From JAEUMY01 sp031394355 (GTDB taxonomy: Bacteria; Pseudomonadota; Gammaproteobacteria; Burkholderiales; Usitatibacteraceae), in contig JANNSU010000079.1 in the NCBI GenBank assembly GCA_031394355.1, forward strand, positions 1 through 36,194: 36,194 nt of DNA, given 5' to 3'. Position numbers and translations under genes: made by a program. The notes beneath the pieces are model-generated. The model saw only the letters and a list, made by a program, of their open reading frames with translations. It had not been told where the DNA came from and did not search any database. The first letter of the stretch is position 1. Each line of letters opens with the position of its first letter. Positions 7,676-15,818 of the stretch are shown here, one piece after another.

Positions 7676-7739
7676 TTCAAGCATGGCACCCGGGACCGGG
7701 TGTTGACTTCAAGTATGGCGCCCAGAACCGGGTGCTGAC
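7676..7739. repeat. Two tandem 32-bp repeats in the speD leader
   Basis: Units 7676-7707 and 7708-7739 match at 27 of 32 positions, and all five differences are transitions. Each contains ACCGGGTG and ends YTGAC; the first unit also holds an ACCCG/CGGGT inverted pair. The array ends 39 bp before the speD ATG, so it could be an operator or an RNA element. Confidence 0.85.
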
Positions 7740-7778
7740 ATGTGGGTCATTGGACAAAGAACAACAAAGGAAACAGAC

Positions 7779-8204
7779 ATGAAGGGATTGCACATCATTG
7801 GCGACTTGTACAACTGTGGACGAGGCGCTGGCTGCGGCGATGCACAGGGAGAATTTCTGGTGACGGCCGATGCACTGCGCAAGTTGTGTGTGGATGCCTG
7901 CCAGTCGGTCGGATTGACCGTTCTGGGCGAGCACTTTTATCAATTCGACGGTGCCAATGCGCAGCAGGACGGCGGCACGACAGGTGCGGTGGTGCTGGCC
8001 GAGTCACATCTTGCCATTCACACCTGGCCAGAGCGTAACGGGGCCACGCTTGATGTGTATGTCTGCAACTTCACCGCAGACAATACCGCCAAAGCGGAGG
8101 CGCTCTTCAAAATCATCGTGGATGCGCTGAAACCGGCCGATACGATGATCGAGCGCGTCTGGCGGGGCAAGGACTTGCCGCAGAACAATAAGCAGGCCGC
8201 CTGA
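7779..8204 (+). CDS. speD: S-adenosylmethionine decarboxylase proenzyme
   Basis: SpeD makes decarboxylated S-adenosylmethionine, the aminopropyl donor for spermidine. The 141-residue product is the short prokaryotic form. The self-cleavage site is Glu75-Ser76 in LAESHLAIHTWPE; Ser76 becomes the pyruvoyl cofactor. Start chosen at the ATG at 7779, preceded by AAAGGAAA, rather than an in-frame ATG at 7740 that lies at the end of the 32-bp repeats. speE follows after 35 bp, so the pair forms a spermidine operon. A tandem repeat upstream may be its control region. Confidence 0.95.
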   Translation: MKGLHIIGDLYNCGRGAGCGDAQGEFLVTADALRKLCVDACQSVGLTVLGEHFYQFDGANAQQDGGTTGAVVLAESHLAIHTWPERNGATLDVYVCNFTADNTAKAEALFKIIVDALKPADTMIERVWRGKDLPQNNKQAA

Positions 8205-8239
8205 CGGGTTGCCGGGCTGATTCGTCACAGGGTGCGGAT

Positions 8240-9094
8240 GTGAAAACCGAGCGAGTCTTTGAGACGCTGGATGCGTCCAGCGGCGTCTGGTTTGATGGAA
8301 CGCTTGTCGAGCGCCGTCAATCGCCCCATCAGTTGATCGAGGTGTATGACACACCATCACTCGGCCGCATGTTCCGGCTCGATGGCTGCAACATGACCAG
8401 CGAGCGGGACGAATTTTTCTATCACGAAAATCTCGTTCATCCCGCGCTGATTGCCCATCCGGCGCCACGTCATGCATTGATCATCGGTGGCGGTGACGGT
8501 GGTTCTGCCGAGGAAATCCTGAAACATCGTTCCATCGAGCACTGCGATCTGGTCGAACTGGACGGCGAAGTCATTCTGGTCGCCCGTCAATACTTCAAGG
8601 CCGTGCATCGTGATGTGTTCGATAACCCGCGCCTCCGCCTCACCGTGGGGGATGGCTTGGCATGGCTCAAGTCTCCGCCCTGCAAATACGATCTGATTGT
8701 CCTGGATCTCACCGACCCGGTTGGACCGTCGTCGGGGCTTTACACGACCGAGTTCTTCGCGGATTGCCGTGCCGCGCTGACACCGAATGGCGCGATGGTC
8801 ATGCATATCGGTTCACCCATCGCCCACCCGGAACGCGTCCGCAACAGCATTCAAACCCTCACGCGAATATTCGCAAAGGTGTCACCTTTCTTCGTTCACA
8901 TACCCCTGTACGGTTCAAGCTGGGGATTCGCGGTGGCATCCGCGATGCTGGACGTGGCGGGGCTGGATGCTAAGACAGTGGACTCGCGCCTTGCGGAAAG
9001 AGACATTGGCGACCGCCAGTACTACAACGGTGCCGTGCATGAAGCCCTGTTCAGCCAGCCGGAGTATCTGAAGCGTTTGCTGCGCGAGGCGTGA
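8240..9094 (+). CDS. speE: Polyamine aminopropyltransferase (spermidine synthase)
   Basis: SpeE transfers the aminopropyl group from decarboxylated S-adenosylmethionine to putrescine. The 284-residue product has YHE (61-63), the cofactor loop GGGDGGS (83-89), and the catalytic segment LDLTDPVGPS with Asp156 and Asp159. Start is a GTG at 8240 with AGGGTG just upstream; an ATG two bases earlier is out of frame. The gene follows speD and its last 44 bp overlap the 3' end of the convergent inositol-monophosphatase-family gene. It contains palindrome copy 5. Confidence 0.95.
   Translation: MKTERVFETLDASSGVWFDGTLVERRQSPHQLIEVYDTPSLGRMFRLDGCNMTSERDEFFYHENLVHPALIAHPAPRHALIIGGGDGGSAEEILKHRSIEHCDLVELDGEVILVARQYFKAVHRDVFDNPRLRLTVGDGLAWLKSPPCKYDLIVLDLTDPVGPSSGLYTTEFFADCRAALTPNGAMVMHIGSPIAHPERVRNSIQTLTRIFAKVSPFFVHIPLYGSSWGFAVASAMLDVAGLDAKTVDSRLAERDIGDRQYYNGAVHEALFSQPEYLKRLLREA
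8863..8874. repeat. GCGAATATTCGC palindrome, copy 5
   Basis: Inside speE, read as RIFA in LTRIFAKVSPFF. Flanking bases are not symmetric. Confidence 0.95.
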
Positions 9095-9980
9095 GCAACG
9101 CCTCGTCGCCTGCCTGGGCGCGAACCCATTCGCGCCACGGGTGGAAGAGGTCAGCTGACGTGGCGGCAATTGCGGAGCGATGCCACGCCGGGTCCGACCA
9201 ATAGTCGTCGTGCGTGAAGGTGGAGAGGCTGCCACCCGATTCTTCCAAAATGAGTGCGCCAGCGGCGTAGTCCCAGGGATGCTCGCCGGGGTGGACGAAG
9301 ACGTCGTAGCGACCGGCCGCCAAATGACACCACTGCAGCACCGACGCACCGCTCATGCTGAGCGATGCGAAGGGGGGGTCGGTGATCAACGCCTGCTTCA
9401 GCCGACCCAGTTTTTTATAGAGCCCTGCTTCTACGCGCGCTTCATGCAGGGCGCGCTGAGTTGCCGCGAGCCGCATGGGCCGACCATTCAGCGATGCGCC
9501 CTGACCGCGGATGGCCGTGAAGATCTCGTCGGCACTGGGATCAAGAATGACTGCCAACTGCGTCACGCGTTCATGGGCCAGGGCTACCGATACACCGAAA
9601 TAGGGTTTGCCATGGACGAAATTGCCGGTGCCGTCGAGGGGGTCAATGCACCAGCACCAACCGCCGGCCTGCCACAGCTGGCGCTGTTCAGCTTCCAGCA
9701 TCTCTTCGCCCACAAGCGGGCAGGGAACGATGGCCTGCAGACCTGCTTCCAGTGCAGCCTGCGCGGCCACATCCGCCTCGGTCACGAGGCTGCCGTCGGG
9801 TTTTCTTTCCGCCTTCACGGCGCGAAAGCGAGGCAGGATCTCGGCGCGTGCGACCGCCCGGACCAGTGCCGAGACACGCGGCAGGATCAGTGGAGCGACG
9901 GCGGGAAAGCGATCCGGCGGATCGTCCGGATACAGCGGCAGGGTTGCGTCAGGGGTCCAGCGCGGAGCAGGTGAAGCCAT
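9051..9980 (-). CDS. Inositol monophosphatase family protein
   Basis: This 309-residue protein has the metal and catalytic motifs of the lithium-sensitive sugar phosphatase family: GEEM (91-94), DPLDGTGNF with Asp113, Asp116 and Thr118, and WDYAAG with Asp237. Such enzymes hydrolyse myo-inositol phosphate, PAP, histidinol phosphate or other phosphomonoesters; the substrate cannot be set from sequence. About 25 residues precede the usual family start. The ATG at 9980 has no ribosome site, but a TATAAT lies 9 bases upstream, which suggests a leaderless or nearly leaderless mRNA. Its 3' end overlaps speE by 44 bp on the opposite strand. Confidence 0.88.
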   Translation of the reverse strand: MASPAPRWTPDATLPLYPDDPPDRFPAVAPLILPRVSALVRAVARAEILPRFRAVKAERKPDGSLVTEADVAAQAALEAGLQAIVPCPLVGEEMLEAEQRQLWQAGGWCWCIDPLDGTGNFVHGKPYFGVSVALAHERVTQLAVILDPSADEIFTAIRGQGASLNGRPMRLAATQRALHEARVEAGLYKKLGRLKQALITDPPFASLSMSGASVLQWCHLAAGRYDVFVHPGEHPWDYAAGALILEESGGSLSTFTHDDYWSDPAWHRSAIAATSADLFHPWREWVRAQAGDEALLTPRAANASDTPAG

Positions 9981-9988
9981 GGGGGCGC

Positions 9989-9994
9989 ATTATA
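9989..9994 (-). promoter_or_regulatory. -10 box of the inositol-monophosphatase-family gene
   Basis: TATAAT on the minus strand, nine bases from the ATG. The -35 region (TTTCGT or CTTTCG at 16-17 bp) is weak. The position implies transcription starting almost at the start codon. Confidence 0.5.
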
Positions 9995-10025
9995 CTGCGG
10001 CAGAGTTTTCACGAAAGTTGAGATC

Positions 10026-10760
10026 GTGCCCGCCCCCCGCTTTCATTGTCCGCTGCCCATGCCACGCCCAGCGCGCCTGCACCTTCCCGAGTCGGTTGCC
10101 AATCACGCGGTTCGCGTGCTGCGTCTCGATGTCGGGGATGCGCTCGTCCTCTTCGATGGTGACGGCGGGGAATGTCCCGGCATCATCGCGACGGCCGAGC
10201 GTGGTGCCGTGACAGTCACCCTCGGCGAATATTCGCAGGTGAACCGGGAATCGCCGTTGGATATCTGGCTGCTGCAGGCGCTGGCAGTCGGCGACAAGAT
10301 GGACTGGGTCGTGCAGAAGGCGGTGGAGCTTGGTGCCACGGCTGTGTTGCCGTGGCAGGCGGAGCGATCCGTACTGAAACTGGATGCCGCCAAGGCTGCC
10401 AAGCGGCAGTCACACTGGCAGTCGATTGCCATCGCAGCCTGCGAACAATGCGGGCGCAATCGCATTCCGGTTGTCCATTTGCCGCAGTCGCTGACAGCAG
10501 CACTGGCGGCTAGCAAGGGGCGGCGCGTGCTGGGCCTGATGCCCGGCGCATCGAATTCTCTGGCGCTCAGCCGTGCACCGATGTGTCTGGTGATCGGGCC
10601 AGAAGGCGGTTTCACCGACGGCGAAATAGCGACGATTCACTCGCACAGTGGCGAGCCGCTGGCGTTGGGACCCCGCGTATTGCGCACGGAAACAGCGGGT
10701 TTGGCGGCGCTCTCTGCGCTGAACGCACAGCTCGGTGACTTTGTGCTGCCCTTGTCCTGA
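10026..10760 (+). CDS. rsmE: 16S rRNA (uracil-1498-N3)-methyltransferase
   Basis: RsmE methylates N3 of U1498 in 16S rRNA using S-adenosylmethionine and a knotted SPOUT fold. The 244-residue product shows the family motifs QKAVELGATAVLPW, IGPEGGFTDGEI and LRTETAGLAALSAL, the last two forming the cofactor knot. I take the GTG at 10026 as start because MPAPRFHCPLP fits the usual N-terminus with its PRF segment; an ATG at 10059 would remove it. It is divergent from the inositol-monophosphatase-family gene across about 45 bp and lies upstream of argA. Confidence 0.93.
   Translation: MPAPRFHCPLPMPRPARLHLPESVANHAVRVLRLDVGDALVLFDGDGGECPGIIATAERGAVTVTLGEYSQVNRESPLDIWLLQALAVGDKMDWVVQKAVELGATAVLPWQAERSVLKLDAAKAAKRQSHWQSIAIAACEQCGRNRIPVVHLPQSLTAALAASKGRRVLGLMPGASNSLALSRAPMCLVIGPEGGFTDGEIATIHSHSGEPLALGPRVLRTETAGLAALSALNAQLGDFVLPLS
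10225..10236. repeat. GCGAATATTCGC palindrome, copy 6
   Basis: Inside rsmE, read in a different phase as EYS in LGEYSQVN. Flanks not symmetric. Confidence 0.95.
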
Positions 10761-10845
10761 GCACCACCGGCCAACCCTTCCGATCTGCTTTCTCTACAAT
10801 GCGGCTTTCGCCCGCCGCACGTTGCGGGCTCATCCCGTCCCCCCC

Positions 10846-12186
10846 ATGGCCAAATCCAGCGCCCAGAAGACCGAAGCCTTTGTGAAGTGGTTCCGCACGG
10901 CCGCGCCCTTCATCCATCAGTTCGGCGGGGGCACTTTCGTGATCGCCTTCGGCGGTGAGGTGCTGGCCGACGGTGATTTCATGCGGCTTGCCCACGATAT
11001 CAACGTGCTGGTGAGCCTGGAGGTGCGTGTCGTCCTGGTGCACGGAACGCGGCCGCAGATCGAGGACCAGTTGAAACAGCACGGTGTGGCGTCGCGTTAC
11101 GAGCGAGGCCGCCGCATCACCGACGAGGCCGCGCTGAAGTGTGTGAAGGAAGCCAACGGCATCGTGCGTATCGAGATCGAGGCGCTGCTGTCGAACGAAC
11201 TGGCCAACTCGCCCATGGCAGACTCCGACATCCGGGTGTCATCGGGCAACTTCATCACTGCAAAGCCGGTCGGCGTGATCGGGGGAATCGACTTCCTGAA
11301 TACCGGTGAAGTGCGCAAGGTGGATGCCGAAGGCATCAAGCGTCGCCTTGATGACCACGAAGTGGTGCTCATTTCGCCGGTGGGCTTCTCGCCCGCGGGC
11401 GAGGTCTTCAACTGCACGCTGGAAGACGTGGCCACATCGGTCGCCGTCGCATTGAAGGCGGACAAGCTCATTTTCCTGACCGAGACGGCAGGTGCCACCG
11501 ACGCCAAGGGCCGGCTCATTTCGGAGCTCACGGCCAAGCAGGCAGCGGACCTCATGTCGCCCGTGCCGCCCGCTGCCGAAGACGTTGGATTGTTCCTGCC
11601 TGCCACCATCCGTGCGGTGGGTGCCGGGGTGAAGCGGGCACACCTCATCAGCCGCCACACGGATGGCGCGCTGCTGATCGAGACCTTCACCCATCACGGC
11701 ATCGGCACCATGGTCATGCCCGAGGCACCCGATGTGCTGCGAGAGGCAACGCTGGACGACCTGGATGGCATCACGCAGATCATCGAGCCGCTTGAGCGCG
11801 ATGGCGTGCTCGTCCGGCGTGACCGCGACCAGCTCAAGGCCGACATCACCCGATTCTTCGTTCTGGAGCAGTCCGAGGGCGGTGAACGCCGTGTCATCGG
11901 CTGTGGAGCCTTGTATCCCTACGCGAGCGACAAGTCGGCCGAACTGGCCTGTCTCGCGGTCAATCCGTTCTATCAGGATGGTGGGCGTGGCGAGCGGATT
12001 CTGCAGTACGCGGAGCGTCGCGCCCGCGAGTCAGGCTGCAAGTCGCTGTTTGTGTTGTCCACGCGAACCATGCAGTGGTTCATCGAGCGGGGCTTTGTGG
12101 AGGCGTCGCTGGATGCGCTGCCATCGGAGAAACGTACGGTCTACAACCAGGACCGCCGTTCCAAAATATTTCGCAAAACGCTTTAG
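10846..12186 (+). CDS. argA: Amino-acid N-acetyltransferase (N-acetylglutamate synthase)
   Basis: ArgA acetylates glutamate with acetyl-CoA, the first step of arginine synthesis. The 446-residue product has an N-terminal amino-acid kinase-like domain (FGGGTFVIAFGGEVL, LVHGTRPQI) that in this family binds arginine for feedback control, and a C-terminal GNAT acetyltransferase domain (about 300-446, with GCGALYPY and the YQDGGRGERIL acetyl-CoA loop). Start at the ATG 10846 fits the family; no clear ribosome site precedes it. yggX follows 9 bases after the stop. Later arginine genes argD-argF-argG are 21 kb away. Confidence 0.94.
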   Translation: MAKSSAQKTEAFVKWFRTAAPFIHQFGGGTFVIAFGGEVLADGDFMRLAHDINVLVSLEVRVVLVHGTRPQIEDQLKQHGVASRYERGRRITDEAALKCVKEANGIVRIEIEALLSNELANSPMADSDIRVSSGNFITAKPVGVIGGIDFLNTGEVRKVDAEGIKRRLDDHEVVLISPVGFSPAGEVFNCTLEDVATSVAVALKADKLIFLTETAGATDAKGRLISELTAKQAADLMSPVPPAAEDVGLFLPATIRAVGAGVKRAHLISRHTDGALLIETFTHHGIGTMVMPEAPDVLREATLDDLDGITQIIEPLERDGVLVRRDRDQLKADITRFFVLEQSEGGERRVIGCGALYPYASDKSAELACLAVNPFYQDGGRGERILQYAERRARESGCKSLFVLSTRTMQWFIERGFVEASLDALPSEKRTVYNQDRRSKIFRKTL

Positions 12187-12195
12187 GAGAATGCC

Positions 12196-12465
12196 ATGTC
12201 ACGCATGGTTCAGTGCATCAAGTTGCAACGTGAGGCCGAGGGACTCGACTTTCCGCCTTATCCCGGTGATCTTGGCCGCAAACTCTATGAACAGGTATCC
12301 AAGGAGGCTTGGAAAGGTTGGCTTGAACACCAGAAAATGCTGGTCAATGAGAATCGCCTGAACCTGTCCGACCAGCGCGCCCGCAAGTATCTGGAGGAAC
12401 AGTTGGAGCGCCACTTCTTTGGTTCCGGTGCGGATGCGGCGCAGGGATTCGTGCCGAAGGCGTGA
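12196..12465 (+). CDS. yggX: Probable Fe(2+)-trafficking / oxidative damage protection protein
   Basis: This 89-residue protein is a full-length YggX: MSRMVQCIKL with the conserved Cys7, LDFPPYPGDLGRKLYEQVSK, and the long C-terminal helix QRARKYLEEQLERHFFG. In enterics YggX protects iron-sulfur proteins from oxidative damage. AGGAGA precedes the ATG, and the 9-base gap after argA suggests joint transcription. Confidence 0.95.
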   Translation: MSRMVQCIKLQREAEGLDFPPYPGDLGRKLYEQVSKEAWKGWLEHQKMLVNENRLNLSDQRARKYLEEQLERHFFGSGADAAQGFVPKA

Positions 12466-12470
12466 ATGTG

Positions 12471-12577
12471 GTGATGGGTGATGGGTGAGCGGTCATGCGC
12501 CAAATCTTCAGTTGCGGATCTCGCGAACAACCGCATGCCATCATTCACACATTGCCCATTACCCATTACCGATCACC
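12471..12577. repeat. Imperfect inverted repeats in the yggX-phoU gap
   Basis: Arms of GTGATGGG-type units at 12471-12489 face complementary CCCATTACCCATTACC-type units at 12552-12577. Both are degenerate runs of a 7-8 bp word, a pattern seen in dispersed intergenic repeats. They may also help stop the two converging transcripts, but there is no T-run. Confidence 0.5.
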
Positions 12578-12586
12578 AAGAAGGGG

Positions 12587-13294
12587 TCAATCCTTGGCGG
12601 CTTCGGCTTCCAGTTGTTCCACGCTGATGTGGCGCACGTCCTTGCCCTTCACCAGATAGACAACATACTCGGACATGTTCTTGGCATGGTCGCCGATGCG
12701 CTCGATCGCCTTGGCGATGAAGAGAATCTCGATGGAGGATGAAATGGTGCGTGCGTCTTCCATCATGAACGTGATGAGCTGGCGCAGGATGCTGCGGAAC
12801 TGTTCGTCTACCAGACGATCCTGCTTGACTACCTGGGTGGCCGCCATGACGTCCAGGCGAGCGAATGCATCCAGCGAGCGCTTCAGCATGTCTACGGCGA
12901 TGTTCCCCACGAACTTGATCTCGGGAAAACGCGGTGCCATCAGTCTGTCGCTGCCATGGATGAGCTTGGTCATGCGCGCAATCTTGGCCGCCTCGTCGCC
13001 GATGCGCTCCAGATCGGTAATGGTCTTGATGACCGCCATGATCATGCGGAGGTCAGAGGCCACCGGTTGGCGGTGTGCGATGACGTGGGCACACTCTTCG
13101 TCGATGGCTACTTCAAGCGCATTCACCCGATGGTCATCTGCAATGACCTGGTCTGCCAGGGAAAGATTGCCGGAGCTCAACGCCTCGAGTGCGCTTATGA
13201 TCTGGGTTTCCACTAGGCCACCCATCTGCAGCACGCGCGCCCGCACGCCCTCCATCTCGGCGTCGAATTGTCTTGAGGTATGTTCCGTTGGCAT
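12587..13294 (-). CDS. phoU: Phosphate signalling protein PhoU
   Basis: PhoU represses the phosphate starvation response by linking the Pst transporter to the PhoR kinase. The 235-residue product has two three-helix PhoU repeats, each with a metal-binding signature: LERIGDEAAKIAR in the first and IERIGDHAKNMSEYVVYLVKG in the second. The pst and phoBR genes are not in the window. It lies downstream of rpiA on the same strand with a 63-bp gap. Confidence 0.95.
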   Translation of the reverse strand: MPTEHTSRQFDAEMEGVRARVLQMGGLVETQIISALEALSSGNLSLADQVIADDHRVNALEVAIDEECAHVIAHRQPVASDLRMIMAVIKTITDLERIGDEAAKIARMTKLIHGSDRLMAPRFPEIKFVGNIAVDMLKRSLDAFARLDVMAATQVVKQDRLVDEQFRSILRQLITFMMEDARTISSSIEILFIAKAIERIGDHAKNMSEYVVYLVKGKDVRHISVEQLEAEAAKD

Positions 13295-13357
13295 TTTTAA
13301 ACCTGGTTAGTCAGCAAATTAGCAATGTAGATCGTGTATGTTGCAGTTCCGTGACGG

Positions 13358-14023
13358 TCAGTGTCGTCGCTTCAGCGTTTCGACGCCATCCTGCCGTGCC
13401 AAGAGGGCGATGTCGGCACCGCGCCGGGCAAAGAGCCCGTTGGTTACCACGCCAGGAATCTGGTTGATCTCGCCTTCCAGTTCGACCGGATTCAGAATGG
13501 TCAATCCATGCACGTCCAGAATGACATTGCCGTTGTCGGTGGTGAGATTGTCGCGCAACACGGGTCGGCCACCCAGCTTCACCAGTTGCCTTGCCACAAA
13601 GCTGCGGGCCATGGGAATCACCTCCACGGGAAGGGGGAACCTCCCGAGCAGATCGACCCGTTTGCTGGCATCGGCGATGCAGACAAACTGCCGGGAAGCG
13701 CCCGCCACGATCTTTTCGCGCGTGAGCGCACCGCCACCGCCCTTGATCATCGCCAGATGTTCGGTGATCTCGTCGGCACCATCCACATACACATCCAGGT
13801 CCCCGGTGTTGTTGAGATCGAATACGCGAATATTCGCAGCCTTCAGCCGAGCGGCAGAGGCCTCGCTGGATGAGACGGCTCCCTGGATGCGCCCCTTGAT
13901 TTTTGCGAGCTCGTCGATGAAGAAATTCACGGTCGAGCCGGTGCCAACACCAATGATCGCGTCGTCGGTTACATAGGCAATTGCCGCCTTGGCCGCCATT
14001 TGTTTGAGTGTGTTTTGATCCAT
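13358..14023 (-). CDS. rpiA: Ribose-5-phosphate isomerase A
   Basis: RpiA interconverts ribose 5-phosphate and ribulose 5-phosphate. The 221-residue product has IGVGTGSTV (24-32), the catalytic VDGADEI, and the KGGGGALTREK segment carrying the conserved Lys and Glu. Length is normal. The ATG at 14023 has no clear ribosome site. It contains palindrome copy 7 in a stretch where other RpiA proteins vary (LKAANIRVFDL). Confidence 0.95.
   Translation of the reverse strand: MDQNTLKQMAAKAAIAYVTDDAIIGVGTGSTVNFFIDELAKIKGRIQGAVSSSEASAARLKAANIRVFDLNNTGDLDVYVDGADEITEHLAMIKGGGGALTREKIVAGASRQFVCIADASKRVDLLGRFPLPVEVIPMARSFVARQLVKLGGRPVLRDNLTTDNGNVILDVHGLTILNPVELEGEINQIPGVVTNGLFARRGADIALLARQDGVETLKRRH
13826..13837. 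repeat. GCGAATATTCGC palindrome, copy 7
   Basis: Inside rpiA, read as ANIR. The next copy is 9.2 kb away, the longest gap in the window. Confidence 0.95.
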
Positions 14024-14159
14024 GAGGAGAGCATAGCCGGAATGCGTCGGCTCTGCTGTGCGCTGCCCACCAAGCCCGGTCCGAAGGGATTGCTGGCGTC
14101 AGCGGAAGCGCTGTTCCTGCTAACCTCGGGGCTAAATCTGCCCGGAAGACCGTACTTGC

Positions 14160-15665
14160 ATGCGTGACTATCTGCGATCCATTCTCACTGCCCGCGTCTA
14201 TGACGTGGCAATCGAAAGCCCGCTCGACCCCACCCCTGCGCTCTCCGAACGACTCGGCAATCGGGTGCTGCTGAAGCGCGAGGACCTGCAGGAGGTGTTT
14301 TCCTTCAAGCTGCGGGGCGCCTACAACAAGATGGCGCACCTCACCCAGGCTGAGCTGAAGCGGGGTGTCATTTGTGCGTCGGCGGGCAATCACGCACAGG
14401 GGGTAGCACTAGGGGCGCAAAAGCTGGGTACCCGGGCAACCATCGTCATGCCGGTGACAACGCCACGCATCAAGGTGGAAGCCTGTCTGCGTCGTGGTGC
14501 CAAGGTCATCCTGCACGGGGACTCGTACCACGAGGCATCCCAGAAAGCGCATACGCTGGCCAAAGCCGGGAAGCTGACCTACGTCCACCCCTATGACGAT
14601 CCTCTCGTGATCGCAGGCCAGGGCACGATCGGCATGGAGATCCTGCGTCAGCACCAGCATCCCATTGACGCCATCTTCATCCCCATTGGTGGCGGCGGAC
14701 TCATTGCAGGCATTGGTGCGTATGTGAAGCAGATCTCGCCGAAGACGAAAATCATTGGTGTCGAGCCGGTCGACTCGAACGCGATGTACCAGAGCCTCGC
14801 GGCGGGAAGGCGAGTGGAACTCGACCAAGTCAATCTGTTCGCTGATGGCGTTGCGGTCAAGCAGGTTGGTGTCGAGACCTTTCGGCTCGCGCGTGAGGTG
14901 GTGGATGAGGTCATCCTCGTGGACACCGACGAGATTTGTGCTGCCATCAAGGACATTTTCGAGGACACCCGGTCCATCGTCGAACCCTCTGGCGGGCTGG
15001 GCGTGGCGGGGCTGAAGCGGTATGTCGAGCGAGAACGCTTGCGGGACCGTACGCTGGTCACGCTGGCATGCGGTGCCAACATGAATTTCGACCGCCTCCG
15101 ATTTGTGGCCGAGCGTGCCGAGCTCGGTGAGCGGCGCGAAGCGGTATTCGGGGTGACCCTTCCCGAGCAGCGGGGTAGTTTCAGGCGCTTCTGCGAGTTG
15201 ATCGGGCCTCGCAATGTCACCGAGTTCAATTACCGCATTTCAGATGCCAGCAGCGCGCACCTTTTCGTGGGCATGCAAGTGTCCAGCCGGGAAGATGCTG
15301 GCAAGGTCCGGCGCGAGCTGGTCAGGCACAAATTCCCTACCCTCGACCTGACGGACGATGAATTGGCCAAGCTGCATCTTCGCCATTTGGTTGGCGGCCG
15401 ATCGCCGCTGGCCGCAGGTGAGCGGGTATTCCGCTTCGAATTTCCCGAGCGTCCCGGTGCGCTCATGCAGTTCCTGTCGAGCATGCAGCCATCATGGAAC
15501 ATCACACTGTTCCACTACCGCAATCACGGTGCGGATTACGGCCGGATTCTGGTCGGTATGCAGGTGCCGACGAAGGAACAAGCTGCGCTGAAGCGATTCA
15601 TCAAAACGCTGGGCTATGCCTGCACAGAAGAAACCGACAACCCGGCGCTCAAGTTGTTTCTGTAG
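14160..15665 (+). CDS. ilvA: Threonine ammonia-lyase, biosynthetic
   Basis: IlvA deaminates threonine to 2-oxobutanoate, the first step of isoleucine synthesis. The 501-residue product has the pyridoxal phosphate lysine Lys50 in SFKLRGAYNKM, the glycine-rich phosphate loop GGGGLIAGIG, and SAGNHAQGVA. Two ACT-like regulatory domains follow at about 330-410 and 420-501 (GVTLPEQRGSFRRF and FRFEFPERPGALMQF), the arrangement of the isoleucine-inhibited enzyme rather than the catabolic TdcB. ATG at 14160. It is divergent from rpiA. Confidence 0.95.
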   Translation: MRDYLRSILTARVYDVAIESPLDPTPALSERLGNRVLLKREDLQEVFSFKLRGAYNKMAHLTQAELKRGVICASAGNHAQGVALGAQKLGTRATIVMPVTTPRIKVEACLRRGAKVILHGDSYHEASQKAHTLAKAGKLTYVHPYDDPLVIAGQGTIGMEILRQHQHPIDAIFIPIGGGGLIAGIGAYVKQISPKTKIIGVEPVDSNAMYQSLAAGRRVELDQVNLFADGVAVKQVGVETFRLAREVVDEVILVDTDEICAAIKDIFEDTRSIVEPSGGLGVAGLKRYVERERLRDRTLVTLACGANMNFDRLRFVAERAELGERREAVFGVTLPEQRGSFRRFCELIGPRNVTEFNYRISDASSAHLFVGMQVSSREDAGKVRRELVRHKFPTLDLTDDELAKLHLRHLVGGRSPLAAGERVFRFEFPERPGALMQFLSSMQPSWNITLFHYRNHGADYGRILVGMQVPTKEQAALKRFIKTLGYACTEETDNPALKLFL

Positions 15666-15701
15666 GGATTCAGTGCGGCTGCGTGGAAGTGAAGCGTGGC
15701 G

Positions 15702-15724
15702 GCTACGCGGGCCAGTTCTTGATG
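15702..15724 (-). pseudogene. Remnant duplicate of the CBS-protein gene end
   Basis: These 23 bases match 15818-15840, the 3' end of the CBS-domain gene, at 22 positions. Read on the minus strand both give IKNWPA followed by TAG. Sequence upstream in this copy diverges at once, so it is a scar of a duplication or of a lost paralogue, not a gene. Confidence 0.65.
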
Positions 15725-15741
15725 GTAAGTCGGGGGATTCG

Positions 15742-15763
15742 CGGTCACACCTGCGTGTGACCG
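15742..15763. terminator. Stem-loop between convergent ilvA and CBS gene
   Basis: Perfect 9-bp arms CGGTCACAC and GTGTGACCG around a CTGC loop, followed by a second small CCCGA-CGC-TCGGG hairpin. No T-run is present, so termination is only a guess from position. Confidence 0.45.
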
Positions 15764-15818
15764 TGCCCGACGCTCGGGGAGGCCTGTGGCCGACTTGCGT
15801 GGATGTGTTTCTGGGCCG

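Larger units (their letters stand above)
7440..7778. other. Divergent tkt-speD intergenic region (339 bp)
   Basis: No gene is supported here. It contains a TATAAT at 7567-7572 on the plus strand with no good -35, a small ACCCGA-TT-TCGGGT hairpin at 7626-7639, and two tandem 32-bp repeats at 7676-7739 in the speD leader. Promoters for both tkt and speD should lie in it. Confidence 0.6.
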
